Shown here piece after piece: positions 35,063 to 44,470 of a stretch of DNA of 64,000 bases. The DNA lies in NCBI RefSeq assembly GCF_022968795.1, contig NZ_JALJRB010000011.1:62001-126000 (forward strand), read 5' to 3'. A program made the translations under genes and the position numbers. The notes below the pieces were generated by a model. The model was not told the DNA's origin and did not search any database. It worked only from the letters and a program-made list of their open reading frames with translations. The stretch is from Desulfatitalea alkaliphila. GTDB taxonomy: Bacteria > Desulfobacterota > Desulfobacteria > Desulfobacterales > Desulfosarcinaceae. Within the stretch, counting starts at the first letter, position 1. Each line of letters begins with the position of its first letter.

Positions 35063-36999
35063 TGGAAAATTTTCCGCGCCCCGTTCATTTGCTTCAACCG
35101 GCGGACCTCAGCCGCAAGCAGGCCTTTTTGTGCAGCATTGCACCCTTCCAGGCCCTGCCGCAAAGCGAAATCGCCACCATGGCCGCCAACCTGGAAACCG
35201 AAGTCCATCCGGCGGAACAAACGCTTTTGGTGCAGGAAGAAACGGTGGTGACCCACGTTTTGATCGTGGAAAGCGGGCGCCTGGAGCGAACCATACAGTC
35301 CAACGGCCAGGTGCGGGTGCACGAAATATTGGGGGTGGGCAGGATTTACGGCGGCATCTCCATCCTCTTCAACAACGGCATCTCCACCAGTTCGGTGCGC
35401 ACTCTGGAAACTTCCACCGTGCACCACCTGGACCGGGAGAATTTCTTTCGATTGTGCGCCAAGCATCCGGCATTTGCCGCTCACTTCAAAACTTCCCTGA
35501 AAGAAGAAGACAAGCGCCTGACGCCCGCGACGGCGTCCGGCACGCTGGATGGAACCGATTACGATGCCCGCGGCACCTTTCTTTCAAAGGCCGTCTCCGA
35601 AGTCGCCCGCGCTTTTCCCGCCTGCCTTCGCACCGCTCCCGTGCGGCAAGCGGCGGAACTGATGACCACCGGCCGACAAAGCGCCATCATGGTGACCGAT
35701 GACAACCACCGTCCCCTGGGCATCATCACCGACTATGACCTGCGCAAGAAGGTGGTGGCCGACGGCCGCTCCCCGGATACCCCAGCGGAAGCCGTCATGT
35801 CCGCCCCCTTGATCATCGTATCGGGCGACACCCACATCTTCGAGGCCATGATCACCATGATGCGCCACCAGGTGAAGCACTTGGGGGTGTTGCGCGGCGA
35901 ACGAATCGAGGCCATGATCACCGAGCGGGAACTTTTCCTGGCCCGCACCCCCTCGCCCATTATCCTGACCCACGCCATCCACACGGCGCCCGGACTGGAG
36001 GCGATCAAGGACGGCTACGGCCGCCTGCCCCAACTCATCGACCAGCTCATCGTCGGCGGCGCCAAGGCCGACCACCTCAACGGCATCATCACCGCCTTCA
36101 CCGATGCCGCCTTGACCCGCATCATGGAGATGGCCTTGGAAGCCCTCGGGCCACCGCCGGCGCCCTTTGCGTTCTTGCTCTTCGGCAGCGAAGGCCGCCG
36201 GGAGCAGACCTTGAAAACCGACCAGGACAACGCCATTGTCTACGCCGACACCGACACCGATCAAGCCGAGCAGGTGCATGCCTACTTTCTCGAACTGGGC
36301 ACCCGGGTCTGCGACCATCTGAACGCCATCGGCCAGGCTTACTGCGAAAACGACATCATGGCCAAAAACCCGCAGTGGTGCCGACCCTTGCACGATTGGA
36401 AGGAACACTACCGCCGCTGGGTGGAAAGCGACGACCCGGAACGGCTGCTCAACGCCAACATTTTCTTCGACTTCCGGTTGGGGTACGGTGAATCGCGTTT
36501 GGTGGACGCGCTGCACGCCGCGCTGTTCGACCAGTTGTCCGAATACTCCGGATTTCTGCGCCACATGGCCCGCAACACCCTCCATTTCAGGCCGCCGCTG
36601 GGCTTTTTCGGCAATTTCGTACTGGAGGAAAAGGGCGCGCGCAAAGGGGGCCTGGACATCAAAAGCGCCATGCGGCTGGTGGTGGATTTCGCCCGGATCT
36701 ACGCCATGCAGGAGCGCATCCGGGAGACCGGCACCATCAAAAGGCTCGGCCTGCTGCGGGAACGGGATGTTTTGGAGGAAAAAGATCACGACGAGTTGGT
36801 GCACGCCTATGAACACCTGATGCTCCAGCGCCTCAAGCACCAGGCCCGGCGCATCACCCGCGCCGGCGCCGCGCCGGACAACTATTTAAGACCCGCCGAA
36901 ATGACCCAGATCGAGCAGCAATCGCTCAAGGAAGCGTTCAAGTGCATCCGCATCGCGCAGGCCAAAATGCGCTTGGATTTCTTTCTCAATTTTCCCTGA
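35062..36999 (+). CDS. cNMP-binding/CBS/nucleotidyltransferase (DUF294) signalling protein
   Basis: 645 residues. Order: a cyclic-nucleotide-binding-like domain (about 25-150, EILGVGRIYGGISILFNN), two CBS domains (about 190-300, MVTDDNHRPLGIITDYDLR), a DUF294 nucleotidyltransferase-like domain (about 350-480, FGSEGRREQTLKTDQDNA), and a helical DUF294 C-terminal domain. The GSxGR and D-Q-D residues of the PII-uridylyltransferase-like fold are kept, so it may be catalytic. Such proteins commonly accompany acetate permease and acyl-CoA synthetase genes, as at 39.5-43.3 kb. Here it is translationally linked to lipA. Confidence 0.85.
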   Translation: MENFPRPVHLLQPADLSRKQAFLCSIAPFQALPQSEIATMAANLETEVHPAEQTLLVQEETVVTHVLIVESGRLERTIQSNGQVRVHEILGVGRIYGGISILFNNGISTSSVRTLETSTVHHLDRENFFRLCAKHPAFAAHFKTSLKEEDKRLTPATASGTLDGTDYDARGTFLSKAVSEVARAFPACLRTAPVRQAAELMTTGRQSAIMVTDDNHRPLGIITDYDLRKKVVADGRSPDTPAEAVMSAPLIIVSGDTHIFEAMITMMRHQVKHLGVLRGERIEAMITERELFLARTPSPIILTHAIHTAPGLEAIKDGYGRLPQLIDQLIVGGAKADHLNGIITAFTDAALTRIMEMALEALGPPPAPFAFLLFGSEGRREQTLKTDQDNAIVYADTDTDQAEQVHAYFLELGTRVCDHLNAIGQAYCENDIMAKNPQWCRPLHDWKEHYRRWVESDDPERLLNANIFFDFRLGYGESRLVDALHAALFDQLSEYSGFLRHMARNTLHFRPPLGFFGNFVLEEKGARKGGLDIKSAMRLVVDFARIYAMQERIRETGTIKRLGLLRERDVLEEKDHDELVHAYEHLMLQRLKHQARRITRAGAAPDNYLRPAEMTQIEQQSLKEAFKCIRIAQAKMRLDFFLNFP

Positions 37000-37008
37000 G
37001 CGACCCCA

Positions 37009-38676
37009 TTAAAAACCGGGCAGAAAACGACGCAACCGCTGTTTGAAGGACGGTTGGCCGTTGACGGGTGTCAACTTGCAGGCCGCCACGTAATCTTCGG
37101 GCAACCGATAGGGGGTCACCGCCTCCGGATGTTGCGTCACCGCCTCGACAAAGGCCCTCACGACGACGGGGTCGAACCGGGTGCCGGCCAACTCCTGCAG
37201 CACGCCGCAGGCCTGTTGTACACTGATGCGCTGGGTGCTGGGGCGGTCGGAGGTCATGGCATCGAAACTGTCGCAAACCGCCAGGATCCGTGCCCCCAGG
37301 GGGATCGCCTCGCCCACCAGCCCCTCGGGATAACCACTGCCGTCATGGCGTTCATGATGATAGAGCACCATGGGCGTCACTTCATCGAGGAACGAGAGGG
37401 AGCGCAGAATGTTGGCCCCGATCACCGGGTGTTGCTTAATGGTTTGAAATTCACCGGGAGAGAGGTTGCCCAGATTGTCCAGAATTTCGTTGCCCATGGC
37501 GATCTTGCCGATATCGTGCAGCAGCCCGGCATTGAACACCGCGTCGGCCTGATGGGCCGCCAGGCCCAGATGCTGGGCGGTCAGACGGGCATAGTTGGCC
37601 ACGTTCAGGGAGTGGCCATGGGTGCACACATCCTTGGCCTCCAGCGCCAGCACCAGTCCGCCGATGGTTTCGCGCAGCGCCTTGAGGGTGCGCTCGTCAT
37701 AGCGAAAGGCGCGGTGCAGGGCGATGGCCCCCTGGCGACCGGAGTCACGAATGAAATTGATTTCGGTGGGCAACAGCTCTCGCTCCCGGCTGAAGTAGAC
37801 GGCCAGGATGCCGCGGTACTGATCGACGATGGGATAGGGGATGCCCATGATGCTTTTGACCATCTGCTTGCCCAGGCGGCTGACGCTGGGAATGCGCGGA
37901 TCCTGGATCACATCACGGATGAACACCTCCTTGTCTTCGTGAAAGCGAAACACCTCCTCCAGGGTTTCATATTCAATTTGAGAAAGGCTCTCCATCTGGA
38001 AACCGCTGGTGACCTTCATATGCACCCGGCGGCGATTGGTGTCCACGATCCAGTAGATGCAACCCCGGGCCTCCATCATTTCCCGGATGTTGACGACGAT
38101 GCTCTCCAGTATCTCGTCCACCGCCTCGCCGGCATGAATCGCCCAGGTGACCTGGCGAAACGCCTCCAGGTAACGGGTGTACATCCAGGAGCTGCGGATG
38201 GCCATGGCGCTTTGTTGGGCCAGGTAGTATAAAAAACGCTGGTCCTGATCGTCCAGGGTGAGGCGGCGATCGAAGAAGATCTTGAGCACCATGCGCATGG
38301 TGCCCGTGATCCGAAGGGGGACCCCGATGATCGCAACGATCCCCTCGCGGCGGACCGCTTCCGGATCCAGGACGCGATTGTCGCCTGCCACATCCTCGAT
38401 CACCAGCAGTGCATCTTCCGCGGCCGCCGAAAAATCAAGGTCGGCCACCACCCCCTTTTCCAAAAAGTCGTGGCTCAACCCGGTGGCCGCCAGCAACTCC
38501 AGCTCCTGACCGATGGGGTCCAGCAGCCGCAGCAGACAGCCGCGGGCCTCGAATGCCGCCGTAATGGTCTCCACCATCACGGCCATGGCCTGCTTCAGGT
38601 CGCCGCTTTCATGCAGCGCACGGCTCACCTGGGTGATGACCTCGAAAAACCGTTGGAATTTAGCCGTTTCCGCCAT
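37009..38676 (-). CDS. GAF-domain HD-GYP phosphodiesterase
   Basis: About 555 residues from the ATG 38676; an upstream GTG-type start at 38715 is possible. Two GAF domains (about 10-165 and 175-335) precede an HD-GYP domain with GLLHDIGKI, KQHPVIGANIL and HHERHDGSGYPEGL, all metal and GYP residues being present. HD-GYP enzymes hydrolyse cyclic di-GMP. The gene converges on the CBS protein gene with nine bases between them. No ligand for the GAF domains can be inferred. Confidence 0.88.
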   Translation of the reverse strand: MAETAKFQRFFEVITQVSRALHESGDLKQAMAVMVETITAAFEARGCLLRLLDPIGQELELLAATGLSHDFLEKGVVADLDFSAAAEDALLVIEDVAGDNRVLDPEAVRREGIVAIIGVPLRITGTMRMVLKIFFDRRLTLDDQDQRFLYYLAQQSAMAIRSSWMYTRYLEAFRQVTWAIHAGEAVDEILESIVVNIREMMEARGCIYWIVDTNRRRVHMKVTSGFQMESLSQIEYETLEEVFRFHEDKEVFIRDVIQDPRIPSVSRLGKQMVKSIMGIPYPIVDQYRGILAVYFSRERELLPTEINFIRDSGRQGAIALHRAFRYDERTLKALRETIGGLVLALEAKDVCTHGHSLNVANYARLTAQHLGLAAHQADAVFNAGLLHDIGKIAMGNEILDNLGNLSPGEFQTIKQHPVIGANILRSLSFLDEVTPMVLYHHERHDGSGYPEGLVGEAIPLGARILAVCDSFDAMTSDRPSTQRISVQQACGVLQELAGTRFDPVVVRAFVEAVTQHPEAVTPYRLPEDYVAACKLTPVNGQPSFKQRLRRFLPGF

Positions 38677-38850
38677 GGCGCCGATTCCGTTGATAGCTGT
38701 TGCTCGGCCCGTCACGACGGGCTGTGCGGTTTGGATCCGGTTGCAGCGATTTTGGCACCCGCAGTCGTCGCGACTCCGTCACCAAAGGCGCAATAAAGCG
38801 AAGGCGCGTTTCCGGACCGGGAAATGCCCTTTTCGGATGGACCGCGAATG

Positions 38851-39408
38851 TTAAGTCCAAAGATAAACGATGGATACCGCCACCACAATGGTGACCACCA
38901 TGGCAACGGCCATGCGCAAGGTGGACAGGCCCGACGCACTCTTGGTACCGACAAAAATCACACACAGCCCGTAAAGCGCGGCCAAAATGAAAAACCCTTG
39001 CAGCGCAAATCCCCGAATACCGGTCTGCAGCGCCGCCAGGGCCGGGGCCATGGGCCACAGGGCGATCAGGCCGAGCCCGAGATTCAGGTAAACCGGTAAA
39101 AAGGCCGTTCGCCCGCCGAAACCGCGGGAAAAGACCCAGAGAAACAGCGCCGCGCTGGCGTGCATCAAGAACGCCACCCCGACGGCGACAGCCATCAATT
39201 GCAGCTTCAAAGCCCACGGAATCGTTTGTCCGGCCTCACCCACCGAGGCAAATGCCTCGGCGAAATAAAGCGCCGACATGCTGTGCAACAACCCGAACAC
39301 AAGAATATTGATCATGCAGTAATTGACGGCTTTGCCGGCATTATGGACCGCCGGGTAGATGCCTTGATCCAACTGCAGGATGGCAACCATGGCTGATGTG
39401 TAGTTCAC
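38851..39408 (-). CDS. Small membrane protein, possibly YIP1-like
   Basis: 185 residues with five predicted transmembrane helices (for example INILVFGLLHSMSALYF, LMAVAVGVAFLMHASAALF and MAVAMVVTIVVAVSIVYLW). The layout of a short soluble start followed by five helices resembles YIP1-type integral membrane proteins, but similarity is weak. It follows the symporter gene on the same strand behind a strong terminator, so it is likely transcribed separately. Confidence 0.6.
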   Translation of the reverse strand: MNYTSAMVAILQLDQGIYPAVHNAGKAVNYCMINILVFGLLHSMSALYFAEAFASVGEAGQTIPWALKLQLMAVAVGVAFLMHASAALFLWVFSRGFGGRTAFLPVYLNLGLGLIALWPMAPALAALQTGIRGFALQGFFILAALYGLCVIFVGTKSASGLSTLRMAVAMVVTIVVAVSIVYLWT

Positions 39409-39463
39409 GTTTCCCCTCGATGGCGCGTTGCGTAATCAGAAAACCGCGGCACAGCGGCCGAAG

Positions 39464-39503
39464 AAAAAAAGGCAGGAGGTACGACCACCTTCCCTCCTGC
39501 CTT
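39464..39503 (-). terminator. Rho-independent terminator of the symporter operon
   Basis: On the minus strand AAGGCAGGAGG and CCTCCTGCCTT pair perfectly over 11 bp around a 13-base loop and run into seven Ts. It lies 35 bases after the symporter stop. Confidence 0.9.
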
Positions 39504-39538
39504 GTATCACAAATGCTTTGCCAGGTAACGCCTCAATT

Positions 39539-41167
39539 TTACCAGGGTTGCAACCCCCAGATGAAGATGATCACCGAGGCCACGACGGCGAAGATCGGCA
39601 TGGCATAGCTGTTGTACCGGCTTTCGACGTGTTCGTCGCCCCATCCGTGGATGCGGTCGATGTACTGCATGTCGGCCAGGGTGGGCGCGGCGATGTTCAT
39701 CTTGTTGAAAATGACGGACAACACAATAAAGGAAACAAAGGACAGGGGCACGGTGATCATTGCGCCGGACATGCCCAGGGCCGCCACCAGCCCCTTGCCC
39801 ACGACGATCCCTTTGAGCACGTGGGGGGAGATGATGATGTAGATCACCCCGCAGGCCACCGAACTGATGATCATGGCGTACTTGTTGGCCTGCTTCCACC
39901 ACACCCCCAGCAACAGCGAGGGACTGACGGCGGTGGCCAGCAAACCGAAGGCCCAGAGGATGCTGGTCACCAGAAAGGCCGGCGGGTTGAAGGCCAGCAA
40001 CAGTGCGATCAGGCCACCACCGCCCAGTGCGACGTAACCGTAGGTCATGCGTTTTTTGGCTTCCATCTTGGGTTTCAAGATCCCCAGTAGATCCGCGCCC
40101 ACCAGGCCGGCAATGGCCATCAGGTTGCCGCCCACGGTGGACAGCCCAGCCGCCACGGCACCGCCGACCACGAACGCGGCCACCAGTACGGGGTTGTAGT
40201 AGACATTGAGCACCAGGATGGTCTGGTCCGGCTTGGCGATGGTGTTGCCGGTGACCGCGGTGAAATAGTTGCCGGCGAAACCGGCGGTGTAGGTGCCGGC
40301 AAACAGCAGGCCGAGGAAAAGAATGAACCAGACCACCGACCAGCGGGCACTCTTCAAGCTGCTGGAGGTGAACACGCGCATGGCCAGATGGGGCAGGGCG
40401 ATGGGACCAAGGGTGAAGGCCGGTATCAAGGCGAAATACCAGCGGTAATCGTATTTCATGTCGAAGAACTCGGGGATCTGGGCCAGCATCCCCGGCACCA
40501 TGTCACCGTAAGCCAGCGGTGGGAACCACCAGCCGGAAGAGCCCATCTGCTTCATGATGGCGCCCATGGGAACGACCATGGCCACGGTCATGACCACCAT
40601 CTGGAAGGCGGCGTTGTAGGAGGCACCGTACATGCCGCCGATGGTGACATACCCGAGGGTGGCCAGGCCCACAATGATCAGGGCCCACTTGTAGGGCAAG
40701 TGGAACAGCACCTCGAAGGCCATGCCCAGGCCGATGATCTGGCCCAGGGCGTACATCACCATGCTCAAACACATCCAGGCGATCACCACCATGGCCGCCT
40801 GGTTGCCGTAACGCACCTTGATGAAAGAGGCCGGCGTAAAGGCCTTCATACGCCGCAGGCAAGTGCCGTAGAGCAATACCAAAAGGGGGATCGACAGGGC
40901 CCATTGAATCCAAAGATAAACAAAGGGCGCCTGCAGTCGGTAGATGAGGGCGATGACCCCCATGAAAGTGGCCAGACTGGCCCAGGTGGCCGCCATGGCC
41001 AAACCGTTGGTGATGGGACCGATTTTAAAACCGGCGGCATACAAGTCCTCTTCGCTGGTGGTCTTCTTGGCGGAAACATAACCCACATAGTAGAAAATGG
41101 CGAACAGCGCAACGACGACTAAGACCCCTACCCATATGTTGGGCAGCACAAATTCGGTCATCTGCAT
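39539..41167 (-). CDS. Sodium:solute symporter, acetate-permease-like
   Basis: 542 residues with about 13 hydrophobic helices, the size and pattern of the SSS family. Recognisable parts are EEDLYAAGFKIGPITNGLAM at the start, TLGYVTIGGMYGASYNAAFQ, and GGAVAAGLSTVGGNLMAIAG in the middle. The DUF4212 partner 17 bases upstream and the acyl-CoA synthetase before that point to short-chain carboxylate uptake, as in ActP-like systems of this type. The exact substrate is inferred. Confidence 0.88.
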   Translation of the reverse strand: MQMTEFVLPNIWVGVLVVVALFAIFYYVGYVSAKKTTSEEDLYAAGFKIGPITNGLAMAATWASLATFMGVIALIYRLQAPFVYLWIQWALSIPLLVLLYGTCLRRMKAFTPASFIKVRYGNQAAMVVIAWMCLSMVMYALGQIIGLGMAFEVLFHLPYKWALIIVGLATLGYVTIGGMYGASYNAAFQMVVMTVAMVVPMGAIMKQMGSSGWWFPPLAYGDMVPGMLAQIPEFFDMKYDYRWYFALIPAFTLGPIALPHLAMRVFTSSSLKSARWSVVWFILFLGLLFAGTYTAGFAGNYFTAVTGNTIAKPDQTILVLNVYYNPVLVAAFVVGGAVAAGLSTVGGNLMAIAGLVGADLLGILKPKMEAKKRMTYGYVALGGGGLIALLLAFNPPAFLVTSILWAFGLLATAVSPSLLLGVWWKQANKYAMIISSVACGVIYIIISPHVLKGIVVGKGLVAALGMSGAMITVPLSFVSFIVLSVIFNKMNIAAPTLADMQYIDRIHGWGDEHVESRYNSYAMPIFAVVASVIIFIWGLQPW

Positions 41168-41184
41168 GGTTCAATCCCCCCTCT

Positions 41185-41469
41185 TTATTGGTTTTGACCG
41201 CCTTTGGCGGCCGCGCGGTTGGTCTCCCCGTATTGGTCGATCTCATCGTCCAGCCGGTTGAGCACCAGCGCCATGATGATGGTCACCACCAACAGGCCGA
41301 ACCACCCCATGAGGATGGGAAGAATGTAGTGTACCGGAAATCCCCACATGGTACCGCTTTGCAGAGAGGGAAAGAGTACGAACAACTGGGCGAAATGCCC
41401 GAAAATGAGCAGCACGATCGTGAAAATGATGGTGACCAGAATTTCCTTCGCGTAGAGCTTTTCCTTCAT
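41185..41469 (-). CDS. DUF4212 small subunit of sodium:solute symporter
   Basis: 94 residues with two transmembrane helices (VTIIFTIVLLIFGHFAQLFV and ILPILMGWFGLLVVTIIMAL). The ATG at 41469 has GGAGG seven bases ahead; the frame is open to 41523 without a ribosome site. This small protein regularly precedes the large symporter subunit in such operons. Confidence 0.88.
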   Translation of the reverse strand: MKEKLYAKEILVTIIFTIVLLIFGHFAQLFVLFPSLQSGTMWGFPVHYILPILMGWFGLLVVTIIMALVLNRLDDEIDQYGETNRAAAKGGQNQ

Positions 41470-41493
41470 TGGACAACCTCCATATGTTGGTTT

Positions 41494-41521
41494 GCTTCCC
41501 GACCAGGCAAGAACGGGAAGC
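41494..41521 (-). promoter_or_regulatory. 8-bp perfect hairpin before DUF4212 gene
   Basis: GCTTCCCG pairs with CGGGAAGC across a 12-base loop, without a U-run. It lies in the 110-base gap between the synthetase and DUF4212 genes and may be an mRNA processing or stability element. Confidence 0.35.
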
Positions 41522-41579
41522 ATTTGAGAGGAATAGGCTTACGAACCCGGATCCGAATTAACGGCACGGACCAATGGTC

Positions 41580-43349
41580 TTATTGCTTTTTCTTGGAGCT
41601 CAATTCGGGAAAATCCCAGTAGAAATATTCATTGGCGGCCCTGCTTTCGCCACTCTCCTTTCGCTTCGTCTCCTGCTCCCGCAGTTCAATGCGCCGAATC
41701 TTGCCGCTGATGGTTTTGGGAACCTCCTTGACGAATTCGATGATCCGCGGAATCTTGAATTTGGCCAGGATGTTGATGCAGTGCTGAAACAGCTCCAGCG
41801 CCAGTTCCCGCGAAGGCTCATAGCCCTGGCCCAGAATGACATACCCCTTGACCAACTGATAGCGCTCCGGATCGGGGCTGCCCACCACCGCGGCCTCGGC
41901 CACCGCCGGATGCTCGATCAAGGCGCTTTCCACCTCGAAGGGACCCACCCGGTAATCGGAGGACTTGATCACATCGTCGGCCCGGCCCACGAACCACCAG
42001 TAGCCGTCCTCGTCGAACTGCGCCCGGTCGCCGGTGAAGTAGTAGTTCTCCATGAATACCTGTTTCATCTTGCCCGGATCGCCGATGTACTCCTGGAAAA
42101 GGCCGATGGCCCGCCAGCGATCCGTGCGCACCACGATGTGACCGGTCTCGCCCGGAGAGGCGATCTCCTTGCCCGCATCGTCGGCCAGGGTAATGTCGTA
42201 CAAAAAGGAGGGCATGCCGAAGGAGCCGAAGCGCATTTTGCCTTCCATCCAGGGCGCATTGCCGATCATGGCGGTGGATTCGGTCTGCCCGTAGAAGTCC
42301 CGGATCTCCGTGCCGGTATATTTCTTCCACTGCTGAATCACCTCGGGGTTGAGGGGCTCGCCGGCGCTGATGGACGAACGCAACGCTTCGAAATTCAACT
42401 GGCTCAAATCCACACCGACAAAGGCCCGCCAGGCCGTGGGCGGCGCGCAAAAAACGTTCACCTTGTACTTGGCCACATACTCCAGGTAGGTCTTGGGCAC
42501 CAACGCCTTGAAATCGAAGCCGCACACCGTGGCCCCCACGTTCAGCGGTGCGAAAAAGCTGCTCCAGGCCCACTTGGCCCATCCCGGTGCGCTCAGATTG
42601 TGGTGCACATCGCCGGGGCGGATGCCGGCCATGACGGCGGTGGACAGATGGCCCACGGGATAGGAGACGGCGCTGTGGCCCACCCGCTTGGGCAGACCGG
42701 TGGTGCCGGAAGTGAAAAAGCAAACCAGGCAATCTTCCTTTTTTATCTTGGCGCCCTGGGCTTGATCCGCTTCTTTTTCCAGATCGGTGTAACTGGTCCA
42801 ACCCTCCCGTTGCCCCATGACAATTTTGGCCTTGGGCTTGTTGGTCAGCGTGCTCAACGCCTCGTCCATCATCTCGGCGCCCGCCTCGCTGGTGATCAGG
42901 CAGTCGGGCGGATAGGACTCGAACCGGAAGCGCAACTCCCGCATGGTCATAGTGGTGGCCGTCGGCACGTTGATCATCCCACCCTTGAGGCTGGCCATAG
43001 TGGAAAACCAGGTTTCGGGGATGATCGGCAGCATCATGTACATGTTGTCGCCCTGCTGCACACCATTTTGCCGCAGGAAGTTGAGGCACTTGTTGGCTTG
43101 CGCGGCCATTTGCGCATAGGTGTAGGATCGCTCCTGGCCGGATTCGATGTCAGCCCAGATCAACGCTTTCTGGTCGGCGCGCTCCCGAACATGAAACCCC
43201 TCGAAAATCTCCTCAACCCAATTGAAATATTCGGGCAGCGCCATCTTGTTGAGCTTCTCGAAAAAGGCCTTGGCCGTATCCCGCCGCTGGTCCAGATTCT
43301 CAATTGTGTTGAGGTCCATTACCTCTTTGTACAAGCTCTCCATCCCCAT
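41580..43349 (-). CDS. AMP-forming acyl-CoA synthetase (acetyl/short- or medium-chain)
   Basis: 589 residues; ATG 43349 has GGAGG six bases ahead. It activates a carboxylic acid with ATP to acyl-CoA plus AMP. The P-loop FFTSGTTGLPK, RDFYGQTESTAM, YYFTGDRAQFDEDGYWWFVG, GRADDVIKSSDYRVGP and the catalytic lysine in KTISGKIRR are intact. The length and lack of the Acs N-terminal segment favour a medium/short-chain acyl-CoA synthetase over canonical acetyl-CoA synthetase. It heads a unit with the DUF4212/symporter pair, so import and activation appear coupled. Confidence 0.9.
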   Translation of the reverse strand: MGMESLYKEVMDLNTIENLDQRRDTAKAFFEKLNKMALPEYFNWVEEIFEGFHVRERADQKALIWADIESGQERSYTYAQMAAQANKCLNFLRQNGVQQGDNMYMMLPIIPETWFSTMASLKGGMINVPTATTMTMRELRFRFESYPPDCLITSEAGAEMMDEALSTLTNKPKAKIVMGQREGWTSYTDLEKEADQAQGAKIKKEDCLVCFFTSGTTGLPKRVGHSAVSYPVGHLSTAVMAGIRPGDVHHNLSAPGWAKWAWSSFFAPLNVGATVCGFDFKALVPKTYLEYVAKYKVNVFCAPPTAWRAFVGVDLSQLNFEALRSSISAGEPLNPEVIQQWKKYTGTEIRDFYGQTESTAMIGNAPWMEGKMRFGSFGMPSFLYDITLADDAGKEIASPGETGHIVVRTDRWRAIGLFQEYIGDPGKMKQVFMENYYFTGDRAQFDEDGYWWFVGRADDVIKSSDYRVGPFEVESALIEHPAVAEAAVVGSPDPERYQLVKGYVILGQGYEPSRELALELFQHCINILAKFKIPRIIEFVKEVPKTISGKIRRIELREQETKRKESGESRAANEYFYWDFPELSSKKKQ

Positions 43350-43599
43350 TCATGCCCTCCTTGTGGTTGTTGTGGTCGGTGCACGCGCACCGGCGCCCGC
43401 CGGATCCCCGCACGCGCATCAGGCACTGCTTGGCGCAAACCAACGCCCCTTCGCAAAAATGACCGAAATAAAAAGCGCCATCGCGCTTACCGATTTTTTT
43501 GACCTACAGGTGAGAGCCGTCATCCAAGATCTGCCGTAACATTTTTTTGGGAATGAACGTCGCGACCGTTCCTGCTGTCTGGAACCGGCTACAAGGTGT

Positions 43600-43639
43600 T
43601 TCATTAAATGAATCTAATTTTAATTTTGTAGTTTGTAAA
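43600..43639 (-). promoter_or_regulatory. Promoter and overlapping palindrome for synthetase operon
   Basis: On the minus strand TTTACA (43639-43634), a 17-base AT-rich spacer and TAGATT (43616-43611). The 13-bp palindrome TTCATTAAATGAA (43600-43612) covers the minus-10 edge and start point, a good place for a repressor. The rest of the 396-base gap (43350-43745) shows nothing further to me. Confidence 0.45.
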
Positions 43640-43745
43640 CACCTTTTTTCAGGGCTTCACAATTTGACAAGTCGCCAAACGGCATGCCGGGTCGGCTTAA
43701 AGCAGCGCGGGGTCGATTGGAGAGCACGAAACTGCCGGAAACCGG

Positions 43746-44243
43746 CTATTCATAACGCTTTTCAAAATCTGCGATGGTCTGTTCGTCGACGATTTTCATG
43801 CGCCGCATCATTTTGGCGGGCAATAGTGCGAAACGGCCCGTGGACCGGGCGCATACCCGTTCCTGTGCATCGAAAAGCACCGCACCGACGACGGCTTCGG
43901 TGTTTTTGACCCGTCGCTCGATGCGCCCTTCGGTCCGCAGAAGAACGTTGGGCGCCACCGGCAGCACGAATTCGGTTTCCATGGAACGGGTCAAAATCAA
44001 ACGCCGCAGCAGGTGGATGGCGGTCCAGCTCATGGTTTCATCCAGCAAGGTGGCGATGATGCCGCCGTGGATCAAATGGCCCCAACCGCACAGGTGCTCC
44101 GGCAGGGTGACCCTGGAGACCACGGTGCGGCCGTCCGTGGCGAATTGCATGTGGAGGCCGAAGGGGTTGTGCGCCCCGCAGGCGAAACAGTTCAAATCAC
44201 CGGTGAAGGGCTCGATGGGCAAGAAAGCATCGCTTTGCGGCAT
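43746..44243 (-). CDS. PaaI-type hotdog thioesterase
   Basis: 165 residues. The hotdog fold is recognised by CFACGAHNPFGLHMQF at the start, the HGG motif in LIHGGIIATLLDETMSW with the catalytic acidic residue after it, and a following beta sheet. It hydrolyses acyl-CoA thioesters, possibly clearing products of the synthetase downstream on the same strand. The start at 44243 lies about 60 bases behind a well-formed promoter. Confidence 0.85.
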   Translation of the reverse strand: MPQSDAFLPIEPFTGDLNCFACGAHNPFGLHMQFATDGRTVVSRVTLPEHLCGWGHLIHGGIIATLLDETMSWTAIHLLRRLILTRSMETEFVLPVAPNVLLRTEGRIERRVKNTEAVVGAVLFDAQERVCARSTGRFALLPAKMMRRMKIVDEQTIADFEKRYE

Positions 44244-44304
44244 GGGGGTGGTTCATCCTTTCGCCGGAAGTGTTTGGGTCGGGCGACGTTCGCACACCTG
44301 ATTC

Positions 44305-44334
44305 AGTATAGCGCCAATGACACCTTATTATCAA
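44305..44334 (-). promoter_or_regulatory. Sigma70-like promoter for thioesterase gene
   Basis: On the minus strand TTGATA (44334-44329), an 18-base spacer and TATACT (44310-44305), about 60 bases before the gene. The rest of the 227-base divergent gap gave no clear plus-strand promoter. Confidence 0.55.
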
Positions 44335-44470
44335 TGATTTCATCCACGTCTCACCAAGTATCGCAACAAAAGACTTGAAAGCCCATAGCCATTATGGTAG
44401 TCGGATGCCTTGGCTTTTGGTCACTTGCAGTAGCCTTTCCAACCTTTAAGAAAGCAAGGAACTTGCGCAG

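Noticed and set aside
39464-39503. Terminator serving the minus-strand gene at 38851-39408 as an attenuator
   Set aside because: The stem and T-run are placed 35 bases after the symporter stop and match a normal end of the upstream operon; nothing suggests an alternative fold.
44391-44470. Sigma54 promoter (TGGC and TTGC boxes) ahead of the cytochrome gene
   Set aside because: The distance between the boxes is about three bases too long for the minus-24/minus-12 spacing.
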